Shown here: positions 35,501 through 40,668 of the stretch, piece after piece
Position numbering within the stretch: the stretch's first letter is position 1
Layout of the letters: the number at the start of each line of letters is the position of its first letter
Origin: Nematopogon swammerdamellus
Taxonomy: Eukaryota > Arthropoda > Insecta > Lepidoptera > Adelidae
Direction of reading: 5' to 3'
Length of the DNA stretch: 64,000 nt
NCBI GenBank assembly: GCA_946902875.1
Contig: OX336344.1
Span: 16,203,791 to 16,267,790, forward strand
Program-made: the position numbers and the translations under genes
Notes under the pieces: generated by a model
What the model was told of the DNA's origin: nothing
Database searches by the model: none
Seen by the model: only the letters and a program-made list of their open reading frames with translations

Positions 35501-36079
35501 GTCGAAACCTTTGTGCACTTTGCTCTTTAAGCCCCGACGAGGCTTTATCCCGTCTGACCTAGGCCTAGATTTGGCTGTGTCGACTGAACCATTAGTGACT
35601 CTGCACAGTCGGACCATGTTGGTTTCATAAATTGTTTTTTTTTTATCGTCTTCCCAATAGAGTAAAAAGAATTAAAGAAAGAAAATAGTTTGTTGTATAA
35701 AGTTTTTTTATATGCAATACTTATACATAACTAGGGTTAATAATATTTACCTATTGATGAAGTTTCTAGTGGAACCCTGTTTCCCATTTTTGGTTTTCCT
35801 ATGCTATGGAAAACAGGGTCTATCGTTCAGTTCATCATTCAGATTTTGTGGAGCTTTTCTCTTTAGTCTACTGAAGGTAATCTTGTCTTCAATTAATTCA
35901 CATATTGTAAAATAAAATCAAAATTGGATGTCGCTTGTTACAGAAATCCGCTCGTGTCATGCGACGAGATCAAGCGAGTTAACTTGGAAGCGTGGCGTGA
36001 CCCCGAGCATCAGCCCGATATCATCACCCGCACTCAGAGTAACGTCAACAAGTGGATCAAGACCAAAGTTACCGGTTGA
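1947..36079 (+). CDS. Animal heme peroxidase-like protein, 13 coding exons, probable non-canonical or inactive heme site
   Basis: The join of 1947-2095, 7686-7795, 8662-8962, 9931-10168, 12261-12423, 14627-14823, 24848-25043, 25862-26059, 28980-29266, 30509-30664, 33186-33306, 34947-35130 and 35944-36079 gives 811 codons with every GT-AG junction in frame. Family landmarks appear in order: SFDGSCNNP (about 239-247), QFVQHD with distal His310, the calcium loop THFLDGS (391-397), GDLR with catalytic Arg455, [23 protein letters not shown] (547-554), [17 protein letters not shown] and GDRFFYSH. Relatives are secreted or membrane-anchored peroxidases that oxidise halides, phenols or tyrosines with H2O2. 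Here the proximal His is Asn553, and the two heme-esterifying acids are Gln309 and Met458, while calcium ligands Asp311, Thr391, Phe393, Asp395 and Ser397 remain. The fold looks intact and the chemistry probably altered. Orthology to a named insect gene cannot be decided here, so no symbol is given. Confidence 0.9.
2640..2835 (+). mobile_element. RTE-type LINE 3' end
   Basis: Broken coding resembles the C-terminus of RTE reverse transcriptases ([15 protein letters not shown], then GEAYVQQWT in shifted frames). It is followed by a (GAT)n tail near 2825. Compare the better copy at 58755-58979. Confidence 0.55.
2836..4192. other. Intron 1 stretch without recognisable gene
   Basis: AT-rich, with TAGGTAGG simple repeats near 3435-3475 and the perfect palindrome listed separately. 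A diverged repeat with GTGTCGAAAGTGAACGC begins near 2909. No exon was identified. Confidence 0.4.
3475..3512. repeat. Perfect 38-bp palindrome
   Basis: The 19-base arm GGAGTAAACAAGTTAGGTA is followed immediately by its exact reverse complement with no spacer. It could form a cruciform or be the scar of a fold-back event. Confidence 0.9.
4193..4509. mobile_element. hAT-type MITE, 317 bp
   Basis: Ends are CAGTGGTGTCCAACTGG and the complement of CAGCGGTGTCCAACCGG. Flanks are TTCTAGTT (4185-4192) and ATCTAGTT (4510-4517), an 8-bp duplication with one mismatch. No transposase is present. Confidence 0.75.
4969..5092. repeat. Inverted repeat with 30-bp arms
   Basis: Arms 4969-4998 and 5063-5092 (left arm starts GTGTTAATTGAGTGTTATC) match with few differences around a 64-bp AT-rich centre. 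Probably a small MITE. No clear target duplication. Confidence 0.6.
5093..7685. other. Rest of intron 1
   Basis: AT-rich with TAAA/ATAAAT runs near 6530-6610. Around 7560-7650 there is a diverged fragment with CAGACGGCGTAGG that resembles the 3' part of the repeat at 62066-62456. No exon is supported. Confidence 0.4.
7686..7795 (+). CDS. Peroxidase-like gene, exon 2 (signal peptide or anchor)
   Basis: The acceptor is ttgttacag and the donor gtaagt at 7796. The alternative ATG at 7708 begins [19 protein letters not shown], a classic hydrophobic secretion signal (residues 58-76 of the long form). Started here, the protein is 754 residues and secreted. Started in exon 1, the same segment would be a type II signal anchor. 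Confidence 0.85.
7796..8661. other. Intron 2
   Basis: AT-rich. No repeat family or coding segment recognised. Confidence 0.4.
8662..8962 (+). CDS. Peroxidase-like gene, exon 3
   Basis: Residues 87-187, the N-terminal propeptide-like region before the catalytic fold. It includes a Pro-rich start ([14 protein letters not shown]) and a predicted helix ([14 protein letters not shown]). Phase 1 in and phase 2 out; the donor is gtattt at 8963. The frame was chosen because it alone is open and joins to exon 4 as [10 protein letters not shown]. Confidence 0.8.
9004..9130 (-). mobile_element. RTE-type LINE 3' end, reverse strand
   Basis: The complement encodes [16 protein letters not shown], the RTE C-terminus, followed by an AAG-rich tail. 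It begins about 40 bp after the exon 3 donor. Confidence 0.6.
9131..9930. other. Rest of intron 3
   Basis: Includes a segment near 9235-9330 beginning ACACGGTGTTAACCGAAATA that reads like the end of an unclassified lepidopteran repeat. A partner end was not found. The remainder is AT-rich. Confidence 0.35.
9931..10168 (+). CDS. Peroxidase-like gene, exon 4
   Basis: Residues 187-266. It contains [11 protein letters not shown] and [14 protein letters not shown], the conserved entry to the animal peroxidase domain, ending in YTDGIDE. The donor is weak (gttggc at 10169), but splicing there gives DGIDE-PRRA, the arrangement usual in the family. That supports the junction. Confidence 0.9.
10169..10988. 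other. Intron 4, first part
   Basis: No gene found. Short self-complementary pieces around 10770-10810 (GAGGACCCATGTGTGAA and its near complement) suggest a small fold-back repeat. Confidence 0.4.
10989..11201. repeat. Long fold-back repeat, about 92-bp arms
   Basis: Arms 10989-11080 and 11109-11201 are near-perfect complements around a 28-bp loop. Each carries the AACCCCCGACTCTTAA-type end and TTACTTACTTAAAGGAGTC. The region continues into the related element at 11220-11480. Confidence 0.85.
11220..11480. mobile_element. Repeat with (AC)n and GTCGGGGGTT end
   Basis: Contains two copies of CCGCATNCAAATCGGTCCA (near 11231 and 11353), a (CA)n microsatellite (11403-11437) and a terminal GTCGGGGGTTAAAA. 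That end mirrors the start of the fold-back at 10989, so both may be parts of one composite DNA element of about 490 bp. Confidence 0.5.
11604..11746. mobile_element. 143-bp MITE
   Basis: Exact 20-bp terminal inverted repeats GCCCACTTGCACCAACACGA (11604-11623) and complement (11727-11746) around a short centre. Superfamily not determined. Confidence 0.75.
11970..12085 (+). mobile_element. Jockey/CR1-like LINE 3' UTR tail
   Basis: Shares GGCGCCTCACTGAGCGTGG, TCGCGAGG and GGCACAGCGACCCAAGCCGG with the tails at 38975-39100 and 57980-58057, ending in an A-run. Only the 3' end is present. Confidence 0.55.
12261..12423 (+). CDS. Peroxidase-like gene, exon 5 (distal His)
   Basis: Residues 267-321. 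After the conserved ELPSARLVS comes [13 protein letters not shown]. His310 (codon 12390-12392) aligns with the distal His of myeloperoxidase and Asp311 with its calcium ligand. The preceding Asp, which ester-links heme in mammalian enzymes, is Gln309. Donor gtaagt at 12424. Confidence 0.93.
12598..12995 (+). mobile_element. Family A SINE, full length, tRNA-derived
   Basis: Head with a pol III A box TGGCCGAGTGG (12608-12618) and B box GGTTCGAATCC (12652-12662), then a ~330-bp body that ends CACCCATACCGGATAACAT plus A-run. A second full copy is at 46538-46938; truncated copies are at 21395, 23380, 43637, 55183, 57112 and 63655. It lies in intron 5, sense strand. Confidence 0.85.
12996..13726. 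other. Intron 5 stretch without gene
   Basis: T-rich and AT-rich (TTTACTTACTTACTT near 13301-13322). No coding or named repeat seen. Confidence 0.4.
13727..13765. repeat. Hairpin, 18-bp perfect arms, 3-base loop
   Basis: AAGAGCTACACAAAGTCA, loop TGC, exact complement. It has no A-tail or promoter and its origin is unknown. Confidence 0.85.
13848..14582 (+). mobile_element. Family B SINE, interrupted by a hAT MITE
   Basis: Runs from TACTGTGTGGGGTCGGTAC through GTCGTAAAAGGCGACTAAG and CCTAGAGCCAACCCC to a (CAA)n tail at 14558-14582. It is split by the insertion at 14070-14530. An uninterrupted copy is at 30694-30938. Confidence 0.8.
14070..14530. mobile_element. hAT MITE, 461 bp, nested in a SINE
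   Basis: Ends CAGGGATCGTA and complement of CAGGGTTCGTA. Perfect 8-bp duplication GCCTAGAG at 14062-14069 and 14531-14538. The interior is full of AACGTT/AAACGTTT motifs. The empty site is preserved in the SINE copy at 30694-30938. Confidence 0.9.
14627..14823 (+). CDS. Peroxidase-like gene, exon 6
   Basis: Residues 321-386. It is Cys-rich (CCDQSG, HPSCMHI, YITCMEY, RGDCTF), with the family motif [15 protein letters not shown] followed by CMEYTRS. It ends in frame at Gln before the calcium loop. The acceptor is tttgtcccag and the donor gtatgc at 14824. Confidence 0.92.
14836..16570. repeat. Tandem duplication, second copy split by a transposon
   Basis: The block TTATTTTAGACAGGCA...GGCTGATAC...CCAGTTAAAATTTGTTG occurs at about 14860-14970 and again at about 15130-15172 plus 16464-16530. 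The second copy is interrupted by the hAT element at 15173-16463. Confidence 0.7.
15173..16463. mobile_element. hAT-type element, 1291 bp, with CpG-rich interior
   Basis: 13-bp terminal inverted repeats CAGTGGCGGCTGG / CCAGCCGCCACTG and a perfect 8-bp duplication CTGATACG (15165-15172, 16464-16471). The interior holds strongly GC-rich blocks (about 15320-15660 and 15950-16070) between AT-rich parts with TATTCGAATA repeats. No transposase motif was recognised, so it is non-autonomous. Confidence 0.88.
16858..17090 (-). mobile_element. Helitron-like or related remnant
   Basis: Begins ACTAGCTGTGCCCGCGGCTCCGCC, the complement of the CTAG-ending terminus seen in lepidopteran Helitron-like repeats. 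It continues with AAAATCGGTTCAGTGGTTCTC and a CAGACAGACA run. Age and family are uncertain. Confidence 0.45.
17091..18178. other. Intron 6 stretch without recognised gene
   Basis: A minus-strand open stretch of 113 codons (17220-17561) has no recognisable motif. The rest is AT-rich. Confidence 0.35.
18179..18748 (-). CDS. Antisense C2H2-finger ORF, probably retrotransposon-derived
   Basis: A 189-residue open frame antisense to the host gene, inside intron 6. Residues about 18-40 form a C2H2 zinc finger ([17 protein letters not shown]...H). After a Ser/Pro-rich linker come [25 protein letters not shown] and a basic helix [20 protein letters not shown]. This order recalls the N-terminal region of LINE polyproteins with zinc fingers ahead of a reverse transcriptase, possibly the same type whose C-terminus is at 44200-44634. 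No RT follows: the frame ends at TCACCC near 18180. It could also be a domesticated or chance-preserved fragment. Function unknown. Confidence 0.4.
   Translation of the reverse strand: MFIASIRNLLGMNMDLKCSKCGKQYKRKIWLEKHVKEKHSDSEAGQKAPVSSPPDTIDRVQPHTSQSVAQPSSHHEAFSPRDRLSLPSISETTWKQHDRCLAERLDLPGCRQSPEDQLYDFQGTIYNYFSELYPVRYHHNPMERENTFKAKLRRRKRELIKQLRKAKASGDRNLCHRLNMSNFFKSTFG
18867..19160 (-). other. Upstream part of the antisense element
   Basis: A second minus-strand open stretch (18867-19052, [20 protein letters not shown]) precedes the zinc-finger ORF. At 19087-19160 a hairpin of about 16-19 bp (CTTAGTG / CACTAAG) includes GTGAGGCCGAAGG, echoing the 68-bp unit at 60.6-61.8 kb. Unclassified. 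Confidence 0.3.
19873..20118. mobile_element. hAT-like MITE, diverged
   Basis: Starts CAGTGTGTCTCAAACTGTGG and ends with AAATTTGGGAAGCCCTG, typical hAT termini. The presumed 8-bp flanks GTCTACAT and GCCTAAGT match at 5 of 8 positions, so the copy is old. Confidence 0.55.
20119..21394. other. Intron 6 stretch, unclassified repeat
   Basis: Around 20320-20665 lies a segment starting ACAGGGTGGCATTTTG and ending GGGGTTGCAACACCGTGTA, rich in A/T homopolymers. It looks like an unclassified non-autonomous element. Remainder AT-rich. Confidence 0.35.
21395..21640 (-). mobile_element. Family A SINE, 5'-truncated, reverse strand
   Basis: Matches the complement of 12700-12995 from the A-tail (T-run at 21383-21393) to the CTGTAGGTCCC block. 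The tRNA-like head is missing. Confidence 0.75.
22104..22422. repeat. Tandem duplication, two 144-bp units
   Basis: Units 22104-22247 and 22279-22422 both run from CCTAGGTCAC to AGAAACAAGCTT with few differences, offset 175 bp. Confidence 0.85.
23041..23282. mobile_element. PIF/Harbinger-like MITE, 242 bp
   Basis: Long terminal inverted repeats (about 60 bp, starting GGTCTTTCAATAGTAGG / complement) are flanked by TAA at 23038-23040 and 23283-23285. A 3-bp TAA duplication is typical of PIF/Harbinger. A partial copy is at 41636-41760. Confidence 0.75.
23380..23590 (-). mobile_element. Family A SINE, truncated and diverged, reverse strand
   Basis: Shows CGGTATGGGTGGCCGAGTCAG and GCTCCGACCAGCCAATATCA, the complement of the family A 3' body. 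Confidence 0.65.
23958..24040. mobile_element. hAT-like terminus without clear partner
   Basis: CAGCTGTTCCCAAATAGTGG followed by GTACCCCCAGGGGTACGC reads as one end of a hAT element. The other end was not located. The rest up to 24439 is AT-rich with no gene. Confidence 0.4.
24440..24802. mobile_element. TIR MITE next to exon 7
   Basis: Long terminal inverted repeats (TATAGTCTGTTTTTTTGGA, continuing through GACGGAGTAAA, with complement at the right end). A second copy in inverted orientation is at 45986-46363. TATA/TA at both junctions suggests a TA-targeting superfamily. The right end is 45 bp from exon 7. Confidence 0.75.
24848..25043 (+). CDS. Peroxidase-like gene, exon 7 (calcium loop)
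   Basis: Residues 387-452. [14 protein letters not shown] carries Thr391, Phe393, Asp395 and Ser397, the four calcium-loop positions of the family, all conserved. The acceptor is ctcttgtcgcag. A 363-bp MITE ends 45 bp upstream of this exon. Donor gtgagt at 25044. Confidence 0.94.
25405..25716 (+). mobile_element. SINE with family B head and family C body
   Basis: Opens with GTGTGGGGCCGGTAC and GTCGTAAAAGGCGACTAAGG as in family B. It then passes into the family C body (TGGTAGGGTTTAACCC, GTCCAGTTCAGTGTAGCC, GGGCTGACATCA) and ends TTTCCATAAAAAG. Fills most of intron 7. Confidence 0.75.
25862..26059 (+). CDS. Peroxidase-like gene, exon 8 (catalytic Arg)
   Basis: Residues 452-518. GDLRANM holds the catalytic Arg455 (codon 25870-25872). 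Met458 occupies the place of the heme-linking Glu. It continues with [31 protein letters not shown] and [10 protein letters not shown], all hallmarks. Donor gtgagt at 26060. Confidence 0.94.
26110..26392 (+). mobile_element. Family C SINE, partial head
   Basis: Retains GACCGTTGAGGCTGGCCGTGG, the AAACTGTAGGACCC block and the CAGTTCAGTGTAG body. Starts about 50 bp after the exon 8 donor. Confidence 0.7.
26843..27092 (+). mobile_element. Family C SINE, 5'-truncated
   Basis: AAACTGTAGGTCCCTTCCC through CGTGTCAGTTTCCATAAAAAA. Confidence 0.8.
27093..28082. other. Intron 8 stretch without gene
   Basis: Weak minus-strand open stretches (27293-27768) show no motif. The segment 27770-27965 is less AT-rich but not recognised. 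Confidence 0.35.
28083..28678 (+). mobile_element. Internally deleted mariner-type element
   Basis: Terminal inverted repeats begin CAGGTGCGGCGCGAAAAC (left) and CAGGGTGCGGCGTGGAAAC (right, complement), both continuing with GCTGATTTGAA, and are flanked by TA at 28081-28082 and 28679-28680. Inside, 28237-28566 is open for the C-terminal third of a Tc1/mariner transposase. [19 protein letters not shown] includes the last catalytic Asp. The N-terminal DNA-binding domain and first two acidic residues are gone, so the copy is non-autonomous. Confidence 0.88.
28980..29266 (+). CDS. Peroxidase-like gene, exon 9 (proximal site, His replaced)
   Basis: Residues 518-613. [17 protein letters not shown] corresponds to the usual A-F-R-x-G-H-S/T-L. 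The Arg is His550, the Gly is Val552, and the proximal heme-ligand His is Asn553 (AAC at 29084-29086). The rest of the exon is intact and open. Donor gtaagt at 29267. Confidence 0.94.
29605..29683 (-). mobile_element. Jockey/CR1-like LINE scrap
   Basis: CCTCGCGAAACCACGCTCAG, GGCGCCATGCCAGCAG and GGACTGTTGCTAGGCT match the complement of the LINE end at 38640-38730. Confidence 0.6.
29684..29860 (+). mobile_element. SINE with family B head and a third body
   Basis: TGTGTGGGGTCGGTACTTAA through GTCGTAAAAGGCGAG, then switches to GACAAGATGCCGTGC and GCCACCTCTCACC. The same third body ends the window (63880-64000). It includes a 25-bp direct repeat (CACCTCTCACCTTGGTGCGG) near 29800-29850. Confidence 0.6.
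30148..30209 (-). mobile_element. Retroposon 3' tail, GATA repeat
   Basis: (TAGA)n at 30149-30164 followed by AATACTTTATTGCTCC, the complement of the tail at 1390-1426. Confidence 0.45.
30210..30438. repeat. Fold-back repeat, about 88-bp arms, in intron 9
   Basis: Left arm TAGAGTGTTTTTATTTTACG... and right arm ...CGTAAAATGAAAACACTCTA pair through GAAGTGGTG and GAGCTCAGTAG. Likely a TA-flanked MITE. Ends 70 bp before exon 10. Confidence 0.85.
30509..30664 (+). CDS. Peroxidase-like gene, exon 10
   Basis: Residues 614-665. [20 protein letters not shown] is the strongest family signature, followed by [10 protein letters not shown]. Phase 0 at both ends. A 229-bp fold-back repeat ends 70 bp before the acceptor. 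Donor gtaact at 30665. Confidence 0.95.
30694..30938 (+). mobile_element. Family B SINE, uninterrupted
   Basis: From TACTGTGTGGGGTCGGTAC to AACAACAATAACAACAAC. It starts about 30 bp after exon 10. Serves as the empty-site reference for the MITE at 14070-14530. Confidence 0.85.
30939..32010. other. Intron 10 stretch, no gene
   Basis: Contains ACCGAACATATCCAGGCCCAT (31080), a diverged match to 33750-33770. Otherwise nothing recognised. Confidence 0.35.
32011..32145 (+). mobile_element. Family C SINE, 3' half only
   Basis: CAGTTCAGTGTAGCCGGCAC through GTGTCAGTTCCCATAC plus A-run. Confidence 0.75.
32146..33185. other. Rest of intron 10
   Basis: AT-rich; no repeat or exon recognised. Confidence 0.4.
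33186..33306 (+). CDS. Peroxidase-like gene, exon 11
   Basis: Residues 666-706: [38 protein letters not shown]. These match the family region after QRGRDHG (DIDL, E-x-P, GPTF-x-C). The acceptor is ttttgtcgcag and the donor gtgagt at 33307. Confidence 0.94.
33349..33661. mobile_element. hAT MITE, 313 bp, just after exon 11
   Basis: Perfect 8-bp duplication ACCACATG at 33341-33348 and 33662-33669. The right terminus is the complement of CAGGGGCGGCCCG; the left begins GCGGCCCG, so about five terminal bases are lost. Inserted 35-43 bp after the exon 11 donor. Confidence 0.75.
34133..34800 (-). mobile_element. Helitron-like element, reverse strand, interrupted
   Basis: Begins AGCTTTTGCCTGCAGCTTCG and carries GTGAAATTCGTATTTAAAAA and CCTATCCTGTGTCCCGTATAG, the complement of elements at 59640-60180. 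It is split by the hAT MITE at 34406-34745. Confidence 0.6.
34406..34745. mobile_element. hAT MITE, 340 bp
   Basis: Ends CAGTGCCGGACTTG and complement of CAGTCCTGGATTTCCC. Perfect 8-bp duplication ATCATACA at 34398-34405 and 34746-34753. The empty site survives in the related sequence near 59945-59965. Confidence 0.9.
34947..35130 (+). CDS. Peroxidase-like gene, exon 12
   Basis: Residues 706-767: [20 protein letters not shown] followed by a [19 protein letters not shown] helix, as expected at the C-terminal end of the domain. Phase 1 in and phase 2 out; the donor is gtcagt at 35131. Confidence 0.92.
35173..35417. mobile_element. MITE with 9-bp target duplication
   Basis: ATCCAGGCG flanks both sides (35164-35172, 35418-35426). 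Terminal inverted repeats of about 45 bp include GAAAGACATTCCCGGCTCCT and complement. A 9-bp duplication would suit Mutator-like elements. Lies 42 bp after the exon 12 donor. Confidence 0.8.
35944..36079 (+). CDS. Peroxidase-like gene, exon 13 and stop
   Basis: Residues 767-811 and TGA 36077-36079. It completes [12 protein letters not shown], then LEAWRDP and a polar tail ending WIKTKVTG. There is no GPI-like or transmembrane C-terminus. The acceptor is cttgttacag. Confidence 0.9.
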
Positions 36080-36700
36080 ACCCCCGAGCCTCGCTCTGCA
36101 GACTTTCGTGCGTGCATTACATACTCCGGGAGGATCTGTGTTTTCATAGCCTTACGCGTGTCGGTCTCTGAGGCGGGATGATGTGTGCCACTTGGTACGC
36201 GCGATACGGGGTCAACTTATTCACTGCTTCATGAACGGTCGAAAGCGTCGTCCCTCGCAGTCTTGTCTCTGTAAATATGTCGTATTAGTGGATAGACGGA
36301 CGTGAAAGTGAAACCGGTGTTAGCCGAGTGGAAGTTAATGACAACTACAAACATATTTAAAATATAATTGAAGTTGTAAAACTAAATATGGAATAGAAGT
36401 GAACTCCCCAAATATTGGGCGGCTCATAGAATTAGCTACAAACTGACGAATGCTTTAAACATTTATTAATATAATGCAGTTGTGCATTTAATGCAAGTGT
36501 CTGATGCGTTCTTTAGTATGTGGTTAATATTGGGCAACTGTTGCAATCACACGTTAAATTTTGAACAAAGAGTGATAATAATAAAAAAATATTACTCAAT
36601 ATTGGTGCTTTTATTTTTGTGTTTGTTCGATCTTGTAAAATTTTTCTTTATTCTAAAATATCTTTGGTTAATAAATGTATTTGGTTAATGTAAATAATTT
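36080..36700 (+). other. 3' UTR of the peroxidase-like gene
   Basis: Non-coding sequence after the stop, less AT-rich than the downstream flank for its first 250 bp. Two AATAAA signals lie at 36580-36585 and 36670-36675, giving a predicted 3' end near 36.6-36.7 kb. Confidence 0.6.
36670..36675 (+). promoter_or_regulatory. Candidate poly(A) signal
   Basis: AATAAA, about 590 bp past the stop codon. An alternative signal is AATAAA at 36580-36585. Which is used cannot be told from sequence. Confidence 0.5.
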
Positions 36701-37762
36701 TCATATATTGTTACTGCATACTGCTGCTGCTGTCAGCTGAATCATGAGTAAGGCAGTTAGTTAGTCTAAAGTATTTATTGGACAATTGATTATGCAAGTT
36801 GTGTGTGAAATGTGTTGAGTATTTTGATTGTGGTAATTTAAGTTATTAAGTTCCTAGAGTTATAAACTTTTCGATGATAAATTTTATAAATAAAAAACAA
36901 CATTTTTAGTCTGACAATAAGTTCAATAATAAAGAATTGCAAATTGCAAAAAACAGCTTCCGTTTTGATATTATTTGGTCGACTACTTATCATTTTTGTT
37001 TCACAATGATTTGGACATTTCATGATTCTGGAGTAAAATCTCTCGAACTGTTTTACTTGAAGTAATTCTTCGATAAAGACAAATATGACGCATGCCACGA
37101 CGTAGGTTTATTTTAGTAGCTCAAAATACATAAAGGTTAGGAGCCTGTCTGCGATCCATATGTTAAAAGATCTAAGGGGTTAACAAAAATCCGAAACCAA
37201 ATAATGATTTATTTGTTAAGATGTAGCTAGTTAGTTTCGAGATTGTTGTACTTGTATGTATCAAAAGGAAATATTAACTTGTGCCTACCGTAAGCAGTGC
37301 TGTGACATTTTTATGTAATTTTCTGAAGATACTAGAGATTAGTACTCTGTCAGTTAATTTGGAAATTAATATAAATTTCATCATGCAGAGCAGGACAATA
37401 GGTGTCAAATCGTACACAGTATACACTATTTCAACTGTAATTAATACATTTTGAGACATATATATGGGGAGAAAATGCTATTTCTATCTGCCAAAATGTG
37501 GTTTTTCTATTATACTCGATTATATAAATTCAACTCGAAATAACATACCTAATATGTATATTATATATACTTTGCATGGTTTATCTTCGACTTGAATTAT
37601 ACCAACTATGGTTTTTACTATTCTTCTTTTTATGGAATTCAAGACAGTTCAGTTTTAGCAAGATGAATTCTTTGTCATTATCACCTTCAATAAATTTGTC
37701 TTGGTCTGTCTACAAAGAACAGGATAATTACGATTATTTTCCTCGTTTATCCAATTATTTGA
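36701..37762. other. Downstream flank, no gene
   Basis: AT-rich; CTGCTGCTGCTG near 36722. No coding sequence recognised. Confidence 0.4.
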
Positions 37763-37946
37763 CACTGACCGAAACGTCGGTCGAAACGGCTATGTAAATA
37801 GTTCGTGTTTTTCGTCCAGTTCAGTGTAGCCGGCGCGAAATGAACGGTGGCACTGACATGGCACCTAGTTCACCCGGTGTTATGGGCTGACATCACGGAT
37901 ATTGTAGGTGATGAAGCCAACCGTGTCAGTTTCCATAAAAAAAAAA
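37763..37946 (+). mobile_element. Family C SINE, 5'-truncated
   Basis: CACTGACCGAAACGTCGGTCG through CAGTTTCCATAAAAAAAA. Confidence 0.8.
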
Positions 37947-38486
37947 AGTTCATGCTACCTGCTAACGATTCGGCTTGTCTTTGTGTAAATCTCAACATTT
38001 AATTTTATATATTTATAAAAAGAAAAAGTATGACAGCAAACTGCTTACGTGATTAACCTGAAATAATAGATTGAAACCTTTTGCGTGCAATGGGCCCGGG
38101 TGTGTTCGGTAAAGCCGTGGAGTGCTGTGCTTGTCACCAGGGACCAACATTCCGGGCCCTTGTTCGCAGAAATCCCCATTGACGACCTAGTACACATATA
38201 TATAAAAACTAGTCTCCGCTACTGAGGCTCCTCTGAATCGTCACTGTGGATTTCCGCGAAAACATCCGATGGTCTCAATAGACCTGACGGTTGCAGTAAA
38301 ATCTATAATTATATAAGGTAAGGAAAGGTAGGGGCCGTGTGCTTCCTACCTATCTATCAGTCTTATGGACATGTAGAAAAATATGTTAACTTAGAATTAT
38401 AATATTTTCATGACAGAATGTTGAATGAATCCAATGAGCGGTGTAGAAATTATGTGCGAGGAATAATATTTACATTTCCCGGCATC
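37947..38486. other. Unassigned
   Basis: GC-richer stretch near 38090-38290 (GGGCCCGGGTGTG and a near-complement CGGGCCC at 38152) may be an old fold-back. No gene. Confidence 0.3.
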
Positions 38487-38912
38487 AAATGATGCGTGTC
38501 GAGCTTTAGAAAGAGACAATCTGGTTGTAGACCGTTGTCTCTGTCGCACAGAGGCGTGCGACGACAGGGACGACGCTCTACCACCGGATATTTTTTTATG
38601 TAATGATTTACATGGGTGGCTGTGCCGAGACCAATGGTGGAGTACACAGAGCCAAAATCACCTCTCCTCGCGAAACCACGCTCAGTTAGGTGCCATGCCA
38701 GCAGATTTGCGGACTGTTGCTAGGCTGTCGACGTTAATACGACGCTTGAAGACACCCAGGTTAAAGAATTCAGGAAATACACTCGCCGGAAGACAGTTCC
38801 ACACTCTAGCGAAGGTACAAAGAAACGATTTAGAGAACCGATGGGTTCTCAAAAGCCCAATGTCAACAACAAAAGGTTGTCCCTTTCTAAAGCTCGACAC
38901 GCATCATTAACT
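38487..38912. mobile_element. Fold-back element carrying a LINE fragment
   Basis: Outer inverted repeat TGATGCGTGTCGAGCTTTAG (about 38490) and complement (about 38885-38912), as in the compact copy at 45149-45254. Between them, minus-strand coding RTHRFSKSFLC...[11 protein letters not shown]...FKRRIN (38682-38860) is a Jockey/CR1-like RT C-terminus inserted into the element. Confidence 0.6.
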
Positions 38913-38974
38913 GTCTGTATTTACATACATTTTTGCGAATTGCGTGCGTGACCCATACTTGTAGATTGCACTAG

Positions 38975-39100
38975 GTTTAGCTGGCATGGCGCCTCTCTGA
39001 GCGTGGTTTCGCGAGGAGTGGGTGTTATTGGCTGTGTCTTAATCGTCCTTTGAACTGTTGGGCAAAGACACCCGTGCCGGTCGCCTATAAAAAAAAAAGG
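38975..39100 (+). mobile_element. Jockey/CR1-like LINE 3' UTR
   Basis: GGCATGGCGCCTCTCTGAGC, TTTCGCGAGGAG and GACACCCGTGCCGGTCGCC plus A-run. Confidence 0.6.
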
Positions 39101-40349
39101 TATTCAACCCAACTAACATTATGGTGTTAAGACAGGCGTTATAAGAGCTGTTTAATAGAGGCCTTATACAGGTTAAGGTTCTTTAGTGACTTTACAATAG
39201 CGTTAGTAAGTGCTACAAGAGCTCTACAGTATTGACGTGTTATATTAATCCAATATGTCTCTTAATACAATCCCTTAAGATCTGAAAAACCTGCCGTTAG
39301 CACCAATTTGTTTGTTGGGAATCTACGACCATACTCGTGGAGATCAAAATGTATGGAGAGTTGTGTCTTTACGTTGCGTTTCAGGTATTCTGTCAGAAGC
39401 CTTGCATGGCACTCGTGCATGGAATTATTCCAAAACTTATGTTTCAGTATTCTCCAAACACAGACTGTTATTATCAGTATGTGTATTGATTATAAATAGG
39501 TGAAATAACAATACCTGTTGTGATTTACAGTTTTTTCCTTTTTGCTCAAAACCATGACAAAACTGCCTTGTTTGCATAAACATACGAACAGATACGAATT
39601 TCTTGTTATTTATTATGATAATGCTTCGGTAGCAAAATGGAAAAAAACTGCAAATGGATAGTTATAACAAATCTTTATCTTCCAGTACAAACTTTTTTCA
39701 TAGTTAATTCTTCACAATTTATTCGTCGATTAATGTTTTATATTCGAATTTTGTTACTGCTTCCTTCTTGATTACTTTTCAATGTGAAATATTGACTACT
39801 ACTATAAAATACTACTACTACTAAATACTACTACTAATATATTTTAAGCTAGCCTATTATTTGTAGCTGCATAAATACTCTTGTCCACTGAACTAAACTA
39901 GAAGAAGTTCAGAGAATGAACCATGTTCAACCTGTTGGTAAACAAGTGTGCCTTTACATGCAATTTCATCGCGAATATTTTCAAAGGATCGCATTAAAAG
40001 TGATCTCCATGCTATCAATGCGCAAGCGCTCCTTACTCGCGTATTTGCCGACATAAGACGATAAAGTAAGCCATAACATACAAGCATCAGTCGTTGTGAA
40101 CTCAGCTTAGGTATAAGCTGATTCGGCCGGTGACATGTTGTTTCGTGAGTGATGTATGTATGATAAAGGCTGTTCTAGGATAGATCAGTTCTCTTGTCGA
40201 TTAGTATCGCGGGGAACAAAACCAATTTTTTTGTTGAAAAAAAGAAAGTCATAATTTGTGAACAATATTAAATAGTGAATGTTAATTTGAATCCTAAAGT
40301 ACTTTTTGCATCTATTTATTAGAATTTCCAATGTCAGCATTTTACCTAT

Positions 40350-40377
<28 letters not shown>
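39101..40377. other. Intergenic, no gene
   Basis: AT-rich with ACTACTACTA repeats near 39795-39840; a poly(T) tract of about 33 bases at 40351-40383 belongs to the following reversed SINE. Confidence 0.4.
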
Positions 40378-40386
<9 letters not shown>

Positions 40387-40668
40387 GAAACTGACACGGT
40401 TGCCTACTACACCTACAACATCCGTGATGTCAGCCCATAACACCGGGTGAACTTGGTGCCACGTCACGTGCTTCCCCTCGGTCGTGCCGGCTACACTGAA
40501 CTGGACGGAAAACACAAACTATTTACATAGCCGTTTCGACCGACCTTTCATTCAGTGCGGTGGTATCATCCCGGGTGGGTTAAACCCTACCACCTAGTAA
40601 TATAAGAAAGGAGTCATATTCCTTAGTCGCCTTTTACGACATACACGGGGAGAGATGCCTTATATATA
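40378..40668 (-). mobile_element. Family C-body SINE with family B-type head, reverse strand
   Basis: ATGGAAACTGACACGGTTGCC through CCTTAGTCGCCTTTTACGAC and CACGGGGAGAGATGC. Confidence 0.75.
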